Shown in pieces: positions 8,827-17,899 of a stretch of 64,000 bases of DNA. Under the pieces are notes generated by a model. That model did no database searches and had not been told where the DNA came from. It saw only the letters and a program-made list of their open reading frames with translations. How positions within the stretch are numbered: the stretch's first letter is position 1; the number at the start of each line of letters is the position of its first letter. This stretch comes from Longilinea sp035560795 (lineage in GTDB: Bacteria > Chloroflexota > Anaerolineae > Anaerolineales > Anaerolineaceae), in the NCBI GenBank assembly GCA_035560795.1, contig DATMYV010000005.1:7727-71726 (forward strand), written 5' to 3'. The translations under genes were made by a program, and so were the position numbers.

Positions 8827-11407
8827 TGGCTTTCTTGGCGGGCTTGGTTACTTTTCGAGCAGCCTTTTTGAGGCTGACAGCAGGATTGATGAGCGCATTG
8901 GCCAGGACATCATCAATGGTATCGACCGGAATAAAGACCATTGACTTCCGCACGTCTTCAGGCAAGTCCTCCAGATCAGGTTCGTTTTCCCGGGGTAGGA
9001 GAACGGTTTTTAAACCTGCCCGGTGTGCGGCGAGAACCTTATCTTTCAATCCACCAATTGGCAACACTTGCCCGACCAGTGTAATCTCGCCTGTCATGCC
9101 AACCTCGGACTTCACCAACCGATTGGTGGTCAAGGATACCAACGCAGTGGCGATTGTGACGCCTGCCGAAGGACCGTCTTTTGGTTGTGCACCAGATGGG
9201 ATGTGAAGGTGGATATCGTGTTTTTCAAAAAAATGCGGATCGATACCCAGGCTATCCGATCTGGAGCGCACATAGGAGAGAGCAGCCTGGGCTGACTCCT
9301 GCATGACTTTGCCAATGGAACCGGTTATCGTAAATCCCCGGCCGCCTGGCATGCCCGTCGCCTCAATAAAGAGGATTTCTCCACCTACCGCCGTCCAAGC
9401 CAATCCGGTCGCCACGCCGGGTACTGCAGTCCGGCGTAATATTTCATCCGTTTCAATAAAACGAGCTCTTCCAAGGTATTCGTGCACGGTATCGCTGTCA
9501 ATCTTGTTTTTGATCGGCTTGGATTCGGTAATCAAGGTAGCCAATTTTCGGCAAACCCCACCAATTTCACGCTCCAGGTTTCGCACACCTGCCTCGCGCG
9601 TATATTGGCGAATGATGGTCCGCAGTCCTTCATCGGTGAACGAAACCTCGTCCTGCTTTAGCCCATTTTCGCGGAGCTGGCGCGGCACCAAGTAATGTCG
9701 TGCGATTTGTATCTTTTCGCCTTCGGTATATCCGGCCAGTTGAATTACTTCCATGCGGTCAAGCAATGGCATCGGGACTGTCTCGAGTGTATTTGCCGTC
9801 GTGATGAACATTACCTGTGAAAGATCAAAGGCTACTTCGAGATAATTATCCCGAAATTCGGTGTTCTGTTCCGGATCCAACACCTCAAGCAGAGCAGAGG
9901 CAGGATCACCGTGGAAATCAAAGGCTAGCTTATCAATTTCATCCAGCATAAAGACCGGATTATGCGATTCAATACGGCGGATGGCTTGGAGAATGCGCCC
10001 AGGCATTGCGCCGATATAGGTTCTCCGGTGACCGCGAATTTCGGCTTCGTCACGCACCCCGCCCAATGAAATCCGGATAAACTTTCGGTCCATGGCTCGG
10101 GCAATGGATTGACCAAGTGAGGTTTTTCCGACACCGGGCGGGCCAACAAAGCAAAGGATAACGCCTTCGCGGTTGTGCCGGATCTTATCTTCCGAAGGCT
10201 CCTGGTCGAGCTGGTCTTTGCGTTCCATACGTAATTTTCTAACAGCCAGGAACTCAAGGATCCGTTCTTTGATATCTTTTAGCCCATAATGATCATGATC
10301 CAGGACTTCACGTGCATGGGGGATATCAAGATTGTCTTCGGTCTTTGTAGCCCAAGGCAGGCTGACCAACCAATCCAGATAAGTCCGAATGACGCCGTAT
10401 TCTGCTGCTGCCGTGGGTAACCGCGATAGGCGATCTAATTCGCGTTTAGCCTGCTGGAGTCCTTCCTCTGGCATGTGTGCGAGATCGATCTTCTTGTTAA
10501 ACTCTTCTATATCAGCAGCCTGTTCGTCTGCTTCACCAAGCTCTTTTTGAATCGCTTTAAGCTGTTCGCGCAGGAAATATTCCCGCTGCATTTTATCGAT
10601 TTCGGAACGGGCTTCATTTTGGATTTTTTGGCCGAGTTCCAATACCTCGCTTTCCCTGGTAAGGATGGTGACCAGTTTGCGTAATTTCTCATTTACCGAA
10701 TCAATTTCAAGAATATCTTGCGCATCGCCCAATTCCATGCGTTGGAAATTTGCGATGGTATAAACCGTTTGAAGTGGATCCTCGATGGCAGCAATGGAAG
10801 CTACTAATTCCCGTGGTATCGATGGGATCATGTCAGCGATGTGTTCGAACTGATCACGCACATTCCGCGCCAGAGCATCGATTTCCAGGCCCTCCACCGA
10901 TTCGTCTGGAAGTTTCAATACCTTTGCATGCAAATAAGGTTCAGTTTGAGTATATTCAACGACCTTGAAGCGGGTAATCCCTTGCACTAACAGACGGATC
11001 GTACCATCCTGTGCACGAAACAGTCGGTGAACCATTCCGACCGTGCCAACGTTAAAGAGATCTTCAGGATTGGGGTTCTCCAATTCCGGATTCTTCGATG
11101 TGACCAAACCGATCATCCGGTTGCCAGAAACTACGTCATCCACCAATCGAATGGAGCGGGGTTGTCCGATTGTTAGCGGGACAAGTGTTTGTGGATAAAC
11201 GACCAGGCCGCGTAAAGGTAGAATGGGAAGTGTCTCTGGAAGAGAAACGGTGGAATCTACTTCAAGGGGAAATTCTTCGCTATTCTCTTCAACCGGTTCC
11301 AGTCCGCCAACCGATGAAAGTAGAATCTCCTCGAACCGGTTTTCATCTGAATCCAACTGGCCGTTGTTTGGCAGGTAATTATTTTTTAACCAACGTGTTG
11401 CTGACAT
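8804..11407 (-). CDS. lon: ATP-dependent protease Lon (LonA type)
   Basis: An 867-residue LonA protease that degrades misfolded and regulatory proteins in the cytoplasm. The N-terminal substrate domain begins near residue 60 ('LPILPLRGLVVYP'). The AAA+ module has Walker A at 422-429 (GPPGVGKT) and Walker B ending in D489-E490. The protease domain has the catalytic dyad Ser747 (DGPSAG) and Lys790 (GGLKDK), 43 residues apart as in E. coli Lon (Ser679/Lys722). It carries an N-terminal extension of about 55 acidic residues and a lysine/alanine-rich C-terminal tail of about 20 residues beyond the usual end. It starts 22 bases after the hsp20 gene, giving a proteostasis operon, and its 3' end overlaps the receiver gene. 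Confidence 0.97.
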   Translation of the reverse strand: MSATRWLKNNYLPNNGQLDSDENRFEEILLSSVGGLEPVEENSEEFPLEVDSTVSLPETLPILPLRGLVVYPQTLVPLTIGQPRSIRLVDDVVSGNRMIGLVTSKNPELENPNPEDLFNVGTVGMVHRLFRAQDGTIRLLVQGITRFKVVEYTQTEPYLHAKVLKLPDESVEGLEIDALARNVRDQFEHIADMIPSIPRELVASIAAIEDPLQTVYTIANFQRMELGDAQDILEIDSVNEKLRKLVTILTRESEVLELGQKIQNEARSEIDKMQREYFLREQLKAIQKELGEADEQAADIEEFNKKIDLAHMPEEGLQQAKRELDRLSRLPTAAAEYGVIRTYLDWLVSLPWATKTEDNLDIPHAREVLDHDHYGLKDIKERILEFLAVRKLRMERKDQLDQEPSEDKIRHNREGVILCFVGPPGVGKTSLGQSIARAMDRKFIRISLGGVRDEAEIRGHRRTYIGAMPGRILQAIRRIESHNPVFMLDEIDKLAFDFHGDPASALLEVLDPEQNTEFRDNYLEVAFDLSQVMFITTANTLETVPMPLLDRMEVIQLAGYTEGEKIQIARHYLVPRQLRENGLKQDEVSFTDEGLRTIIRQYTREAGVRNLEREIGGVCRKLATLITESKPIKNKIDSDTVHEYLGRARFIETDEILRRTAVPGVATGLAWTAVGGEILFIEATGMPGGRGFTITGSIGKVMQESAQAALSYVRSRSDSLGIDPHFFEKHDIHLHIPSGAQPKDGPSAGVTIATALVSLTTNRLVKSEVGMTGEITLVGQVLPIGGLKDKVLAAHRAGLKTVLLPRENEPDLEDLPEDVRKSMVFIPVDTIDDVLANALINPAVSLKKAARKVTKPAKKANAENTAD

Positions 11408-11429
11408 AAACTCGTTTTCACCCTCGCGA

Positions 11430-11855
11430 TCAGGTAACTGTTATTTGCTTTGGCTTTGATTTGGGTATGAATACAAAAAGCAACCCATCCTGGTACTCTG
11501 CACTGACCTGATCGATATCGATTGGCATGGTGAAAAGAAATTCTGTCAAGAATTCACCGTAGTGAATTTCCATCTGGTGGTACGCTTTTCGTTCATCAGT
11601 AGGATCAATGCGAGTGCCAGAAATACTCAAAACATTTTCATCGAGATTGATATGAAAATCGTTTTCATGCATCCCGGCAATTTCAATACGAACAACAAAG
11701 CGTTCTTCATTTTCAAATACATCTGTGGGTGGACGCCAGATGGGCGACCGGGAAGATAATGACCAATTGCTTCCCGGTGAAGAGAAAAACGACTGACGAT
11801 CCAAACCGCCTGTGTTTTGGCGATAAGGATTCGCTTTAAATCTTACAATGATCAT
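11430..11855 (-). CDS. Hsp20/alpha-crystallin family small heat-shock protein
   Basis: A 141-residue small heat-shock protein, an ATP-independent holdase that keeps unfolding proteins soluble. The alpha-crystallin domain covers about residues 43-135, with 'PPTDVFENEERFVVRIEIAGM' at its start and a C-terminal 'LFVFIPK' strand. The short N-terminal arm is rich in Ser, Arg and aromatic residues, as usual. A strong GGAGGT lies 5 bases before the ATG. It is the first gene of the minus-strand operon with lon; tRNA-Arg lies upstream. I looked for a CIRCE-type inverted repeat upstream and did not find one, so its heat regulation is unclear. Confidence 0.93.
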   Translation of the reverse strand: MIIVRFKANPYRQNTGGLDRQSFFSSPGSNWSLSSRSPIWRPPTDVFENEERFVVRIEIAGMHENDFHINLDENVLSISGTRIDPTDERKAYHQMEIHYGEFLTEFLFTMPIDIDQVSAEYQDGLLFVFIPKSKPKQITVT

Positions 11856-12023
11856 TATTGACCTCCGCCATAAGGAGATCCGCCAATCTCTGCCCTTTGA
11901 AATTACGTGAAAGGACAGATATTTTCTTAGTAATTACCACAGAGAATATTGTAGCACCTTTATCCAAATCCTGTGGGTTGGCGAGGCGAAAATTTGTTGA
12001 TGCGTTAAAATTCTATCACCGCC

Positions 12024-12099
12024 TGGCGCCCCTGGAGGGATTCGAACCCTCAACCGACAGCTTAGAAGGCTGGTGCTCTGTCCATTGCGCTACAGGGGC
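12024..12099 (-). tRNA. tRNA-Arg (anticodon TCT)
   Basis: Read on the minus strand, a 73-base cloverleaf runs from 12099 to 12027, followed by an encoded CCA (12026-12024). The acceptor stem GCCCCTG/CAGGGGC is perfect, the T-arm GAGGG-TTCGAAT-CCCTC is perfect, and the 7-base anticodon loop CTTCTAA gives anticodon TCT (Arg, AGA codons). Two stem positions are non-canonical: a G-A pair in the D-stem (GCGC/GAGC) and a C-T pair at the top of the anticodon stem (CCAGC/GCTGT). It is probably still functional. No integrase or duplicated 3' end lies nearby. Confidence 0.95.
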
Positions 12100-12214
12100 G
12101 GAATAATTATTAATTTTACCATTAAGATCATGCTATAAGTTATGGCTTCTATTCTTCTTGAATGCCTTGAACTGGGCTTATAATGATCGAAAAATAATTC
12201 CGGGCATAATCTTA

Positions 12215-13528
12215 ATGGAAGTAACCGTACAAAATAACAGGTATCGGGGGCCGCAATTCCTGCGCGCCTTGGTCCACCGCAATTATAAATTGTGGTTTTT
12301 TGGACAGGGCATTTCATTGATTGGATCTTGGATGGAGACCATGGCGCTTCAGCTGCTGGTCTACGAGCTAACCGGTTCGGCGGCAGCGCTCGGGGCAGTA
12401 AATCTGTTGGGATTAATCCCTCTTGTTCCACTTTCATTGTGGGGTGGGTCCATCGCGGACCGGTTTCCCAAGCGATATGTATTGGTTTTTACGCAGACTC
12501 TCATGATGGTTGAGGCATTCACACTGGCGGTTTTGACCTGGACCGGTGTTGTGAGAGTCTGGCACGTCTACCTGTTATCGCTTTTATTAGGAGCAGCAAA
12601 CGCTGTGGATGTTCCTGTCCGGCAGGCTTTTACGGTCGAAATGATCGAGGGAAAAGAAGACCTGATGAATGCGATCGGTTTAAATGCGGCCATGTTTAAT
12701 TTAGGAAGGGCGCTCGGGCCGGCTCTCGCGGGCATTATTGTTGCGGCGACTGGAGTGTCGATGGCTTTCCTGATCAACGGATTAACCTTTTTTGCCGTTC
12801 TTGCATGCCTTTTTGCAATGAGAGATTTACCCAAACCAATCCCTGTAACGAATGCTGCCAGCAGCACTTTTGATCACATGAAGGAAGGAATTCGCTTTGC
12901 TAGGACTCATACGATCATTATGGTTCTTATCAGCTTGGTGGCTGTCAGCGCATTTCTCTCCATGCCGTACAATACACTAATGCCCGTTTTTGCAACAAAC
13001 GTCCTTGGCTCGAGTGCAAAGCCGATTGTCGACGCCTTCTGCAATTCCGGAAATGGCGTTATTAATTGCCAGAATCCAGAGGCTGTTCCACTCGGAATGT
13101 TGCTTTCCTTGATGGGGGTTGGTGCATTAACAGGTGCGATATTCATTGCAGCCCTTTCCGAACGCGCCCGCCGGGGGCGGTTCCTGACCATGGGTAATCT
13201 TATCTTTCCTGCCGCATTAATCGCTTTTTCATTTTCTAAATCCTTTGTTTTCTCGATGGCAATTATGTTCATAACCGGCTTCAGCTTCGTATGTCAAAAT
13301 GCACTGACAAACACCATGCTTCAGCTTTTTGCACCGGATGAAATACGCGGAAGAATCATGGCGTTATATTCCATGATGTTCCAGAGCATGAGCCGCCTGG
13401 GGTCAATGCAGGCAGGCCTAATGGCTGATTGGATAGGAGCGCCGATTTCCGTTGGGATAGGGGCGGTCATTTCCTTATTTTATGGGATTTATATTGCGCT
13501 TCGTTATCCGGCAATCCGTAGGTCGTAA
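12215..13528 (+). CDS. MFS transporter (MFS_3 / EntS-like exporter)
   Basis: A major facilitator superfamily protein of about 437 residues with 12 predicted membrane segments. The N-terminal part 'NYKLWFFGQGISLIGSWME' and the loop 'GGSIADRFPKR' (MFS motif A) match the MFS_3 group, which contains exporters of siderophores and drugs; the substrate is unknown. A longer loop with two cysteines ('CNSGNGVINCQ') sits between TM7 and TM8. The frame is also open to an ATG at 12158, but the ATG at 12215 puts the start about 16 residues before the family's conserved beginning, so I prefer it. It stands alone between tRNA-Arg and a convergent gene whose stop lies 2 bases beyond its own. Confidence 0.88.
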   Translation: MEVTVQNNRYRGPQFLRALVHRNYKLWFFGQGISLIGSWMETMALQLLVYELTGSAAALGAVNLLGLIPLVPLSLWGGSIADRFPKRYVLVFTQTLMMVEAFTLAVLTWTGVVRVWHVYLLSLLLGAANAVDVPVRQAFTVEMIEGKEDLMNAIGLNAAMFNLGRALGPALAGIIVAATGVSMAFLINGLTFFAVLACLFAMRDLPKPIPVTNAASSTFDHMKEGIRFARTHTIIMVLISLVAVSAFLSMPYNTLMPVFATNVLGSSAKPIVDAFCNSGNGVINCQNPEAVPLGMLLSLMGVGALTGAIFIAALSERARRGRFLTMGNLIFPAALIAFSFSKSFVFSMAIMFITGFSFVCQNALTNTMLQLFAPDEIRGRIMALYSMMFQSMSRLGSMQAGLMADWIGAPISVGIGAVISLFYGIYIALRYPAIRRS

Positions 13529-13530
13529 AC

Positions 13531-13965
13531 TTATTTTTGAAACGGGCGGATGCCTTTATAAATTGTTGGCCCAGAAAATGTCGTCAGAATTGTACTCGCT
13601 TGCTTGCCAGTGATGGTACTAAGCTCCACGGGAGTGAGCGGTTCGTTGCCATTTTTTAAGAATGAACGGAAAACGGCATCGACGAGAGATGTATTTTGAG
13701 TTAAGAAATCAGGCTGGAGGGCACAATGGGTCATTAATGTGTGTTCGATGCCATTAACTACCTGGACTTCAGCAGTTTCCGGGTCAATCCAGTCAACCAT
13801 TACATTTTGATCGGAGTTTTGAAATGAAGTTTGATGGTCGGCGCACAGGTAGCTAAAGAGATAAACGCGCCAATTTCCATCATGTTCGCGCCACCATTCA
13901 AAATCGATGTGAAATGGAGTCTGAATGGTTGGTTTGACCAGGCTGAAGCGCTTTGTCTCTATCAT
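13531..13965 (-). CDS. Hypothetical protein, coupled to the upstream 530-residue protein
   Basis: I do not recognise this 144-residue protein. It has no signal peptide or membrane helix. The middle contains aromatic-rich stretches ('FEWWREHDGNWRVYLFSY'), and the C-terminal third ('LTPVELSTITGKQASTILTTFSG') could form a helix-turn-helix. Its ATG overlaps the stop of the 530-residue gene by 4 bases (ATGA), so the two are almost certainly translated together and may form a complex. It ends 2 bases from the stop of the convergent MFS gene, leaving no room for a terminator between them. Confidence 0.75.
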   Translation of the reverse strand: MIETKRFSLVKPTIQTPFHIDFEWWREHDGNWRVYLFSYLCADHQTSFQNSDQNVMVDWIDPETAEVQVVNGIEHTLMTHCALQPDFLTQNTSLVDAVFRSFLKNGNEPLTPVELSTITGKQASTILTTFSGPTIYKGIRPFQK

Positions 13966-15554
13966 GGGGCGTCCTCCAATAACATGGATGTCGGACGGAA
14001 GTACAAATCACCCAGAAAGTTAGCCCACGGGCGTTCAATCAACATGCTTAAAATGGGACCAGGGGGACAGCGACGCAGCAAATTTACTGCAGCATATAGT
14101 TCCTGGGCATGAACATGTCCTTGTGGATTGAGCTTTGATAGCTCTGTCATCAGGTTTTTTATTGTTTGTTCGAGTGTACCGCGGGTTTTACCGGTTTGTG
14201 CCCAGATGGTATCCAACGCTTCTTCATCCGGAATTGCAATTGCCATGCGCTCATCATAAACAGTCGATACTTGTTGTTTCAACATTGCAAAAACAATTCC
14301 ACCATCCGCTCCGATCAATGCAGTACGAATCCATTCGCGGGTCGGCCGTTTTCTTTCTGCTTTAATAATTACTTCCCCTGGTTTGTCGCTGCGAAGGATC
14401 TTGATAATGGAACCGGGAATTAGATTCTGTTCCTCGAACCAGTTTCGCAATCCATAAGCATATTTTTGACTGCGCACTACCCAACCCGAAAACCGTTGGC
14501 CGTTGTTTCCATCTACAAAAGAGAATTGGACACGCGGCGATTCGTAGGCGGAAGGGAAAAAGGGCGAAATCTGCCTGGAAAGCGGTAAAGTCCCGACCCG
14601 GAGATGTGGGTAAATTAAATTTATTGAGATCTCGTCTGATTCATCGCCAGGATTCTCAATTGCGGAAAATTCATCAAAGACCTGTTTTTCCAATTGGGAA
14701 AGGGGTTCACGAATCGACTCGAGATTGAATTCCACTGGATTGTAACGAAGATAAATGGGCGGATTTTGAACCTCGGCAGGCTCAAGGCGCCGTAAAAACC
14801 AGAGGACCTCGCCAGCCGGGCCGACTTCGTCAAAACGACCATCTTCTTGTAAAGCAAGGTTGAAGGAAAACTCAGTCAGTTTACTATTCACATCGGTGGG
14901 TAATTCAACCTGGTCAAGGATTGCTTTTGCGCTCAGGGGACCGCCATTGGCGACTTCTAAAACTGCTTCAGCAAGGTTGAGATGGCCAATATTGACATCC
15001 ACCAGGAGCGATCGTGGAAACCAACGTCCTGCAATGCGGACCAAATCATCGTTCGATTCAAGTAATTCTGTCAATTGGACTGCAAGTTGTTTTCCGTAAG
15101 TCTTGTAGACAAGGTTGGCGTCTAAAGATGGATCGTTCGTTTGGATTGCAATGGGTTGGTTAAGAATGTGGTCTTCAATGCCTGCTGCAAAAAGGCGTTG
15201 TTCGCCAGTTTTCATTTTTACTGTGATCACATCAAATTGCGGGAATTCAGGATTATTGCCTTCGCGAATAGCTGTGACTGTTCCATTAGCCCAATTTAAT
15301 GCTGGAAAAGATAGACTCTTTCCCACCTCAAAATGATCTTTTGGGAAATAAGTATCCCCACCGGCAGCCTGCCTTTTCTCTATGCCGGCTTTTTCCGCCC
15401 GAATTCTTTCGGCAATCAATGCCCGAACAAGCTCCTGAGGTGTTTGTGGGGTTTCCAACTCAAGAAGATTGTTATATAAAAATTCAAGATCATCATTCTC
15501 GATCTTAACGGATTGCCAATAATCCTGGGGGAGTGTAATGGATGTGACCGTCAT
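13962..15554 (-). CDS. Hypothetical cytoplasmic protein (530 aa)
   Basis: Not recognised. A soluble, acidic 530-residue protein with no membrane segment. Residues about 190-230 ('AEAVLEVANGGPLSAKAILDQ') resemble a HARE-type or RNA polymerase delta-like winged helix, which is only a pattern impression. The stretch 'VGKSLSFPALNWANGTVTAIREG' near 75-100 looks like a small beta-barrel segment. The C-terminal 100 residues are helical. It is coupled by a 4-base overlap to the 144-residue gene. Together they look like a lineage-specific two-gene unit, possibly acting on nucleic acid. Confidence 0.75.
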   Translation of the reverse strand: MTVTSITLPQDYWQSVKIENDDLEFLYNNLLELETPQTPQELVRALIAERIRAEKAGIEKRQAAGGDTYFPKDHFEVGKSLSFPALNWANGTVTAIREGNNPEFPQFDVITVKMKTGEQRLFAAGIEDHILNQPIAIQTNDPSLDANLVYKTYGKQLAVQLTELLESNDDLVRIAGRWFPRSLLVDVNIGHLNLAEAVLEVANGGPLSAKAILDQVELPTDVNSKLTEFSFNLALQEDGRFDEVGPAGEVLWFLRRLEPAEVQNPPIYLRYNPVEFNLESIREPLSQLEKQVFDEFSAIENPGDESDEISINLIYPHLRVGTLPLSRQISPFFPSAYESPRVQFSFVDGNNGQRFSGWVVRSQKYAYGLRNWFEEQNLIPGSIIKILRSDKPGEVIIKAERKRPTREWIRTALIGADGGIVFAMLKQQVSTVYDERMAIAIPDEEALDTIWAQTGKTRGTLEQTIKNLMTELSKLNPQGHVHAQELYAAVNLLRRCPPGPILSMLIERPWANFLGDLYFRPTSMLLEDAP

Positions 15555-15647
15555 ATTCCTGCTTCTTTGCTTGGACTATATTTTCTCAGGTTGCCCATGT
15601 GTACTTAATTTTCAGACGATTAATTATACTCTAAGTAAACTATGCGC

Positions 15648-17081
15648 TTAAGGATAAGCCTTATTGACCCAATCCAACGGTTGAACAAGTACATCGTTGA
15701 CCCATATTTCCCAATGAAGGTGCGGCCCTGTGACCCGACCGGTATTGCCAATTAAACCAATTAGTTGCCCTGGTTCTACACGATCGCCTACTTTTACTTT
15801 GATCTCGGATTGGTGACCATATCCAGAATACACTCCCCAGCCATGGTCGATCACAGTGTAATTTCCACGAACCGTCAATGAACCCGTGAAGACAACAATG
15901 CCAGCGGCGGGTGCATAGATGTTCAGTGTATTTTCGCAGGCACTTAGGTCGATGCCGGAATGAAAGAAATCGTAAGGCCCATCATTATATGCTCGCCGGT
16001 TTCCAAAACGATCGGTAGTACAGTCCGGGAACATGGAATAGCCTGCGGGGACTCCGACGGGTGGTCGAAATATTCCATCCCATAGCCTCTCGGAAGTGGC
16101 CGGCGCTACTAATTCCCGCACCTTTTCATCTTCAGGCCCAGTGTTCGCTGCATCAACAGTGGCTGGATCAACTCGCAGACGCGTATCAAAGGCAAAATTG
16201 CCGGAGTTTATTAAAACATTTTGTTGGAATGAAAAACTCTCTTTATCTGGTTTGATGCCGGATAATTCAAAAGGAGCAGGTCCGGTGTTGGCCATGGCGT
16301 GGATACCTTGAAGGGCTATGTAGCCGTCTTCAACCGGAAAGAAGTGGAGTTCGCGGCCATTTAGGTTGCCGCTCAATGTCAGGGTTTCTGTGGTTTTTAC
16401 CCGGATTTCAGCGGTTGTACCCTGGATGAGCGGTAAAGGAGAAATTTCGATGCTTTGGATATGAGGAGAAAATGGACTGGAGGGGTTTTCATTATCTCCA
16501 GGTACACGGTATAAAATATCATTCGGAATAGTTAACGAGGCTTCATCTATTTCATTAAAAAGTAACAACGTCCAGGGATTTGTGTTTCCACTGACAGCGA
16601 GACTCAGCAGCCCTTGTCCGGTCGCAATTGAACCTTGCGGAACCAATAATGGCTCAGTTTCAGACTGGGTGATGATCAAAGCTGAACCGGCATAGAGTTC
16701 CGCTGGGCTCGTTATTCGATTCAACTTGACTAATTGCGATTTCGGCAATTGATACTGCCGGATCAACGTTTCCATATTTTGGCCAAGAGGAATTACAGTG
16801 GTTGTTAAAACGCCGCTGACGCCTTCCAGACCTGGAATTGACAAATGTGTTCCCACTGAAACGATATTCGGATCCGTTATTTGATTAAGCTGGATGATAT
16901 CGTTTACGGAAACCCCGAATCTTGCTGCAATCAGAGATAATGTGTCACCAGTTTGAACGATATAAACTGGATTCTCTGTTGCTGTCGATTCCTGGGCTGC
17001 GGCGCACCGGAAAGGCACGGCCAGAAAAACGATTAGTAAAATAAGAAAAATAATTCTAAACTGTTTCAAATGAGAGTACAT
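15648..17081 (-). CDS. Secreted LysM/M23 metallopeptidase
   Basis: A cell-wall hydrolase of about 477 residues. From the ATG at 17081 it begins with a basic-hydrophobic signal peptide ending near 'RCAAAQES'. The first LysM motif is clear ('YIVQTGDTLSLIAARFGVSVND'), and a second, more divergent LysM-like repeat follows ('PLGQNMETLIRQYQLP'). A long beta-rich spacer comes next, and the C-terminal M23 domain has the zinc motifs 'HSGID' and 'GPHLHWE'. The frame is open 41 codons further upstream, but only this start gives a signal peptide. It overlaps the end of the DUF192 gene by 26 bases. It probably cleaves peptide crosslinks in the envelope; its substrate in this lineage is uncertain. Confidence 0.9.
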   Translation of the reverse strand: MYSHLKQFRIIFLILLIVFLAVPFRCAAAQESTATENPVYIVQTGDTLSLIAARFGVSVNDIIQLNQITDPNIVSVGTHLSIPGLEGVSGVLTTTVIPLGQNMETLIRQYQLPKSQLVKLNRITSPAELYAGSALIITQSETEPLLVPQGSIATGQGLLSLAVSGNTNPWTLLLFNEIDEASLTIPNDILYRVPGDNENPSSPFSPHIQSIEISPLPLIQGTTAEIRVKTTETLTLSGNLNGRELHFFPVEDGYIALQGIHAMANTGPAPFELSGIKPDKESFSFQQNVLINSGNFAFDTRLRVDPATVDAANTGPEDEKVRELVAPATSERLWDGIFRPPVGVPAGYSMFPDCTTDRFGNRRAYNDGPYDFFHSGIDLSACENTLNIYAPAAGIVVFTGSLTVRGNYTVIDHGWGVYSGYGHQSEIKVKVGDRVEPGQLIGLIGNTGRVTGPHLHWEIWVNDVLVQPLDWVNKAYP

Positions 17082-17424
17082 CTCCAATTTGAAAGTTTTT
17101 GAGTTGATCGGGATGAGCTTCAAGCGTAAACTTGGCTGGCGCAATGGGTATGTACGCAAGCCGCCATCGTTTGGCAAGCCGAACATCGACAACCCGGTAT
17201 TCATGATCGATCCAAATCACCGCGATATCAAATTTCATAAACAACATGTGAATAGATGAGTCGATTCGGCTTTCTCCATCATCCTGAAAGAGCAAGCCTC
17301 CATTTTGATTTATGTCTGAAACAAACATCAGACCTTTAAATTTTGTCCAGAATGTATCACAAAGTGTTGCGATCACCGGGGAGGAGAGAGGTCTGGTTAA
17401 GTTCTCGATGCGAGCGTGCTGCAT
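17056..17424 (-). CDS. DUF192 family protein
   Basis: A DUF192 protein of about 122 residues, a small beta-barrel family with no settled function. The usual order is visible: 'FWTKFKGLMF' near the start, 'HMLFMKFDIAVIWID' in the middle and 'IGDVLSF' at the end. The frame also opens at a TTG six codons earlier (17442); the ATG at 17424 suits the family length better. It sits between a receiver gene upstream and the LysM/M23 peptidase it overlaps. Unlike many DUF192 proteins, it lacks a signal peptide. Confidence 0.85.
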   Translation of the reverse strand: MQHARIENLTRPLSSPVIATLCDTFWTKFKGLMFVSDINQNGGLLFQDDGESRIDSSIHMLFMKFDIAVIWIDHEYRVVDVRLAKRWRLAYIPIAPAKFTLEAHPDQLKNFQIGDVLSFETV

Positions 17425-17451
17425 TGAAAAAAGTATTTCCAATCTTGTGGG

Positions 17452-17841
17452 TTAATGCATTGCAAGAAGCACATGCTCAATGCTGTCAATCAAATCTTGG
17501 GGGCGAAATGGTTTGGTTATATAATCATCCACCTTGGCGATATGCAATCCCAGAACGCGATCAATGGATTGCGCTTTGGCTGTGATGATAATTACAGGGA
17601 TGTCTCTGGTATCTTCTTCAGATTTTAGTTGTTGATAAACATCCCACCCATCAAGGTCCGGCATCATGAGATCCAGGAGAACCAGGGTGGGTTTTTCACT
17701 CTTGACCATATCCAACCCTTGCCGGCCGCCCTGTGCACCAATTACCTTAAAACCGCGTTTGGTAACAATCAGGGAAACGAGATCAATCATCTCAGGATCG
17801 TCTTCAATGTATACAATGCTCCGGGTAATCTCGTCGTCCAT
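17452..17841 (-). CDS. Single-domain response regulator
   Basis: A 129-residue receiver-only protein. The acidic pair is in 'YIEDDPEM', the phosphoacceptor aspartate in 'LVLLDLMMPDLDGW', the switch residue in 'IIITAKA' and the lysine in 'ITKPFRP'. All are intact. An upstream GTG-frame extension of 23 residues exists, but the ATG at 17841 has GGAGA four bases before it and starts where receivers normally start. It is the first gene of a small minus-strand group with DUF192 and the M23 peptidase and is divergent from exonuclease III. No kinase is encoded nearby. Confidence 0.9.
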   Translation of the reverse strand: MDDEITRSIVYIEDDPEMIDLVSLIVTKRGFKVIGAQGGRQGLDMVKSEKPTLVLLDLMMPDLDGWDVYQQLKSEEDTRDIPVIIITAKAQSIDRVLGLHIAKVDDYITKPFRPQDLIDSIEHVLLAMH

Positions 17842-17899
17842 GGTTTCTCCTTGCCTGATATAATAGTTTACCACATGCTGACCGGAGCGCAACGAAAGA

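Noticed and set aside
8700..9695. Long open frames on the plus strand opposite lon and the receiver
   Set aside because: They lie antisense to strongly conserved coding sequence, with no family match or ribosome-binding site; they are shadows of the lon frame.
12024..12099. tRNA-Arg as an integration site of a mobile element
   Set aside because: No integrase, direct repeat of the tRNA 3' end or atypical gene block is seen on either side.
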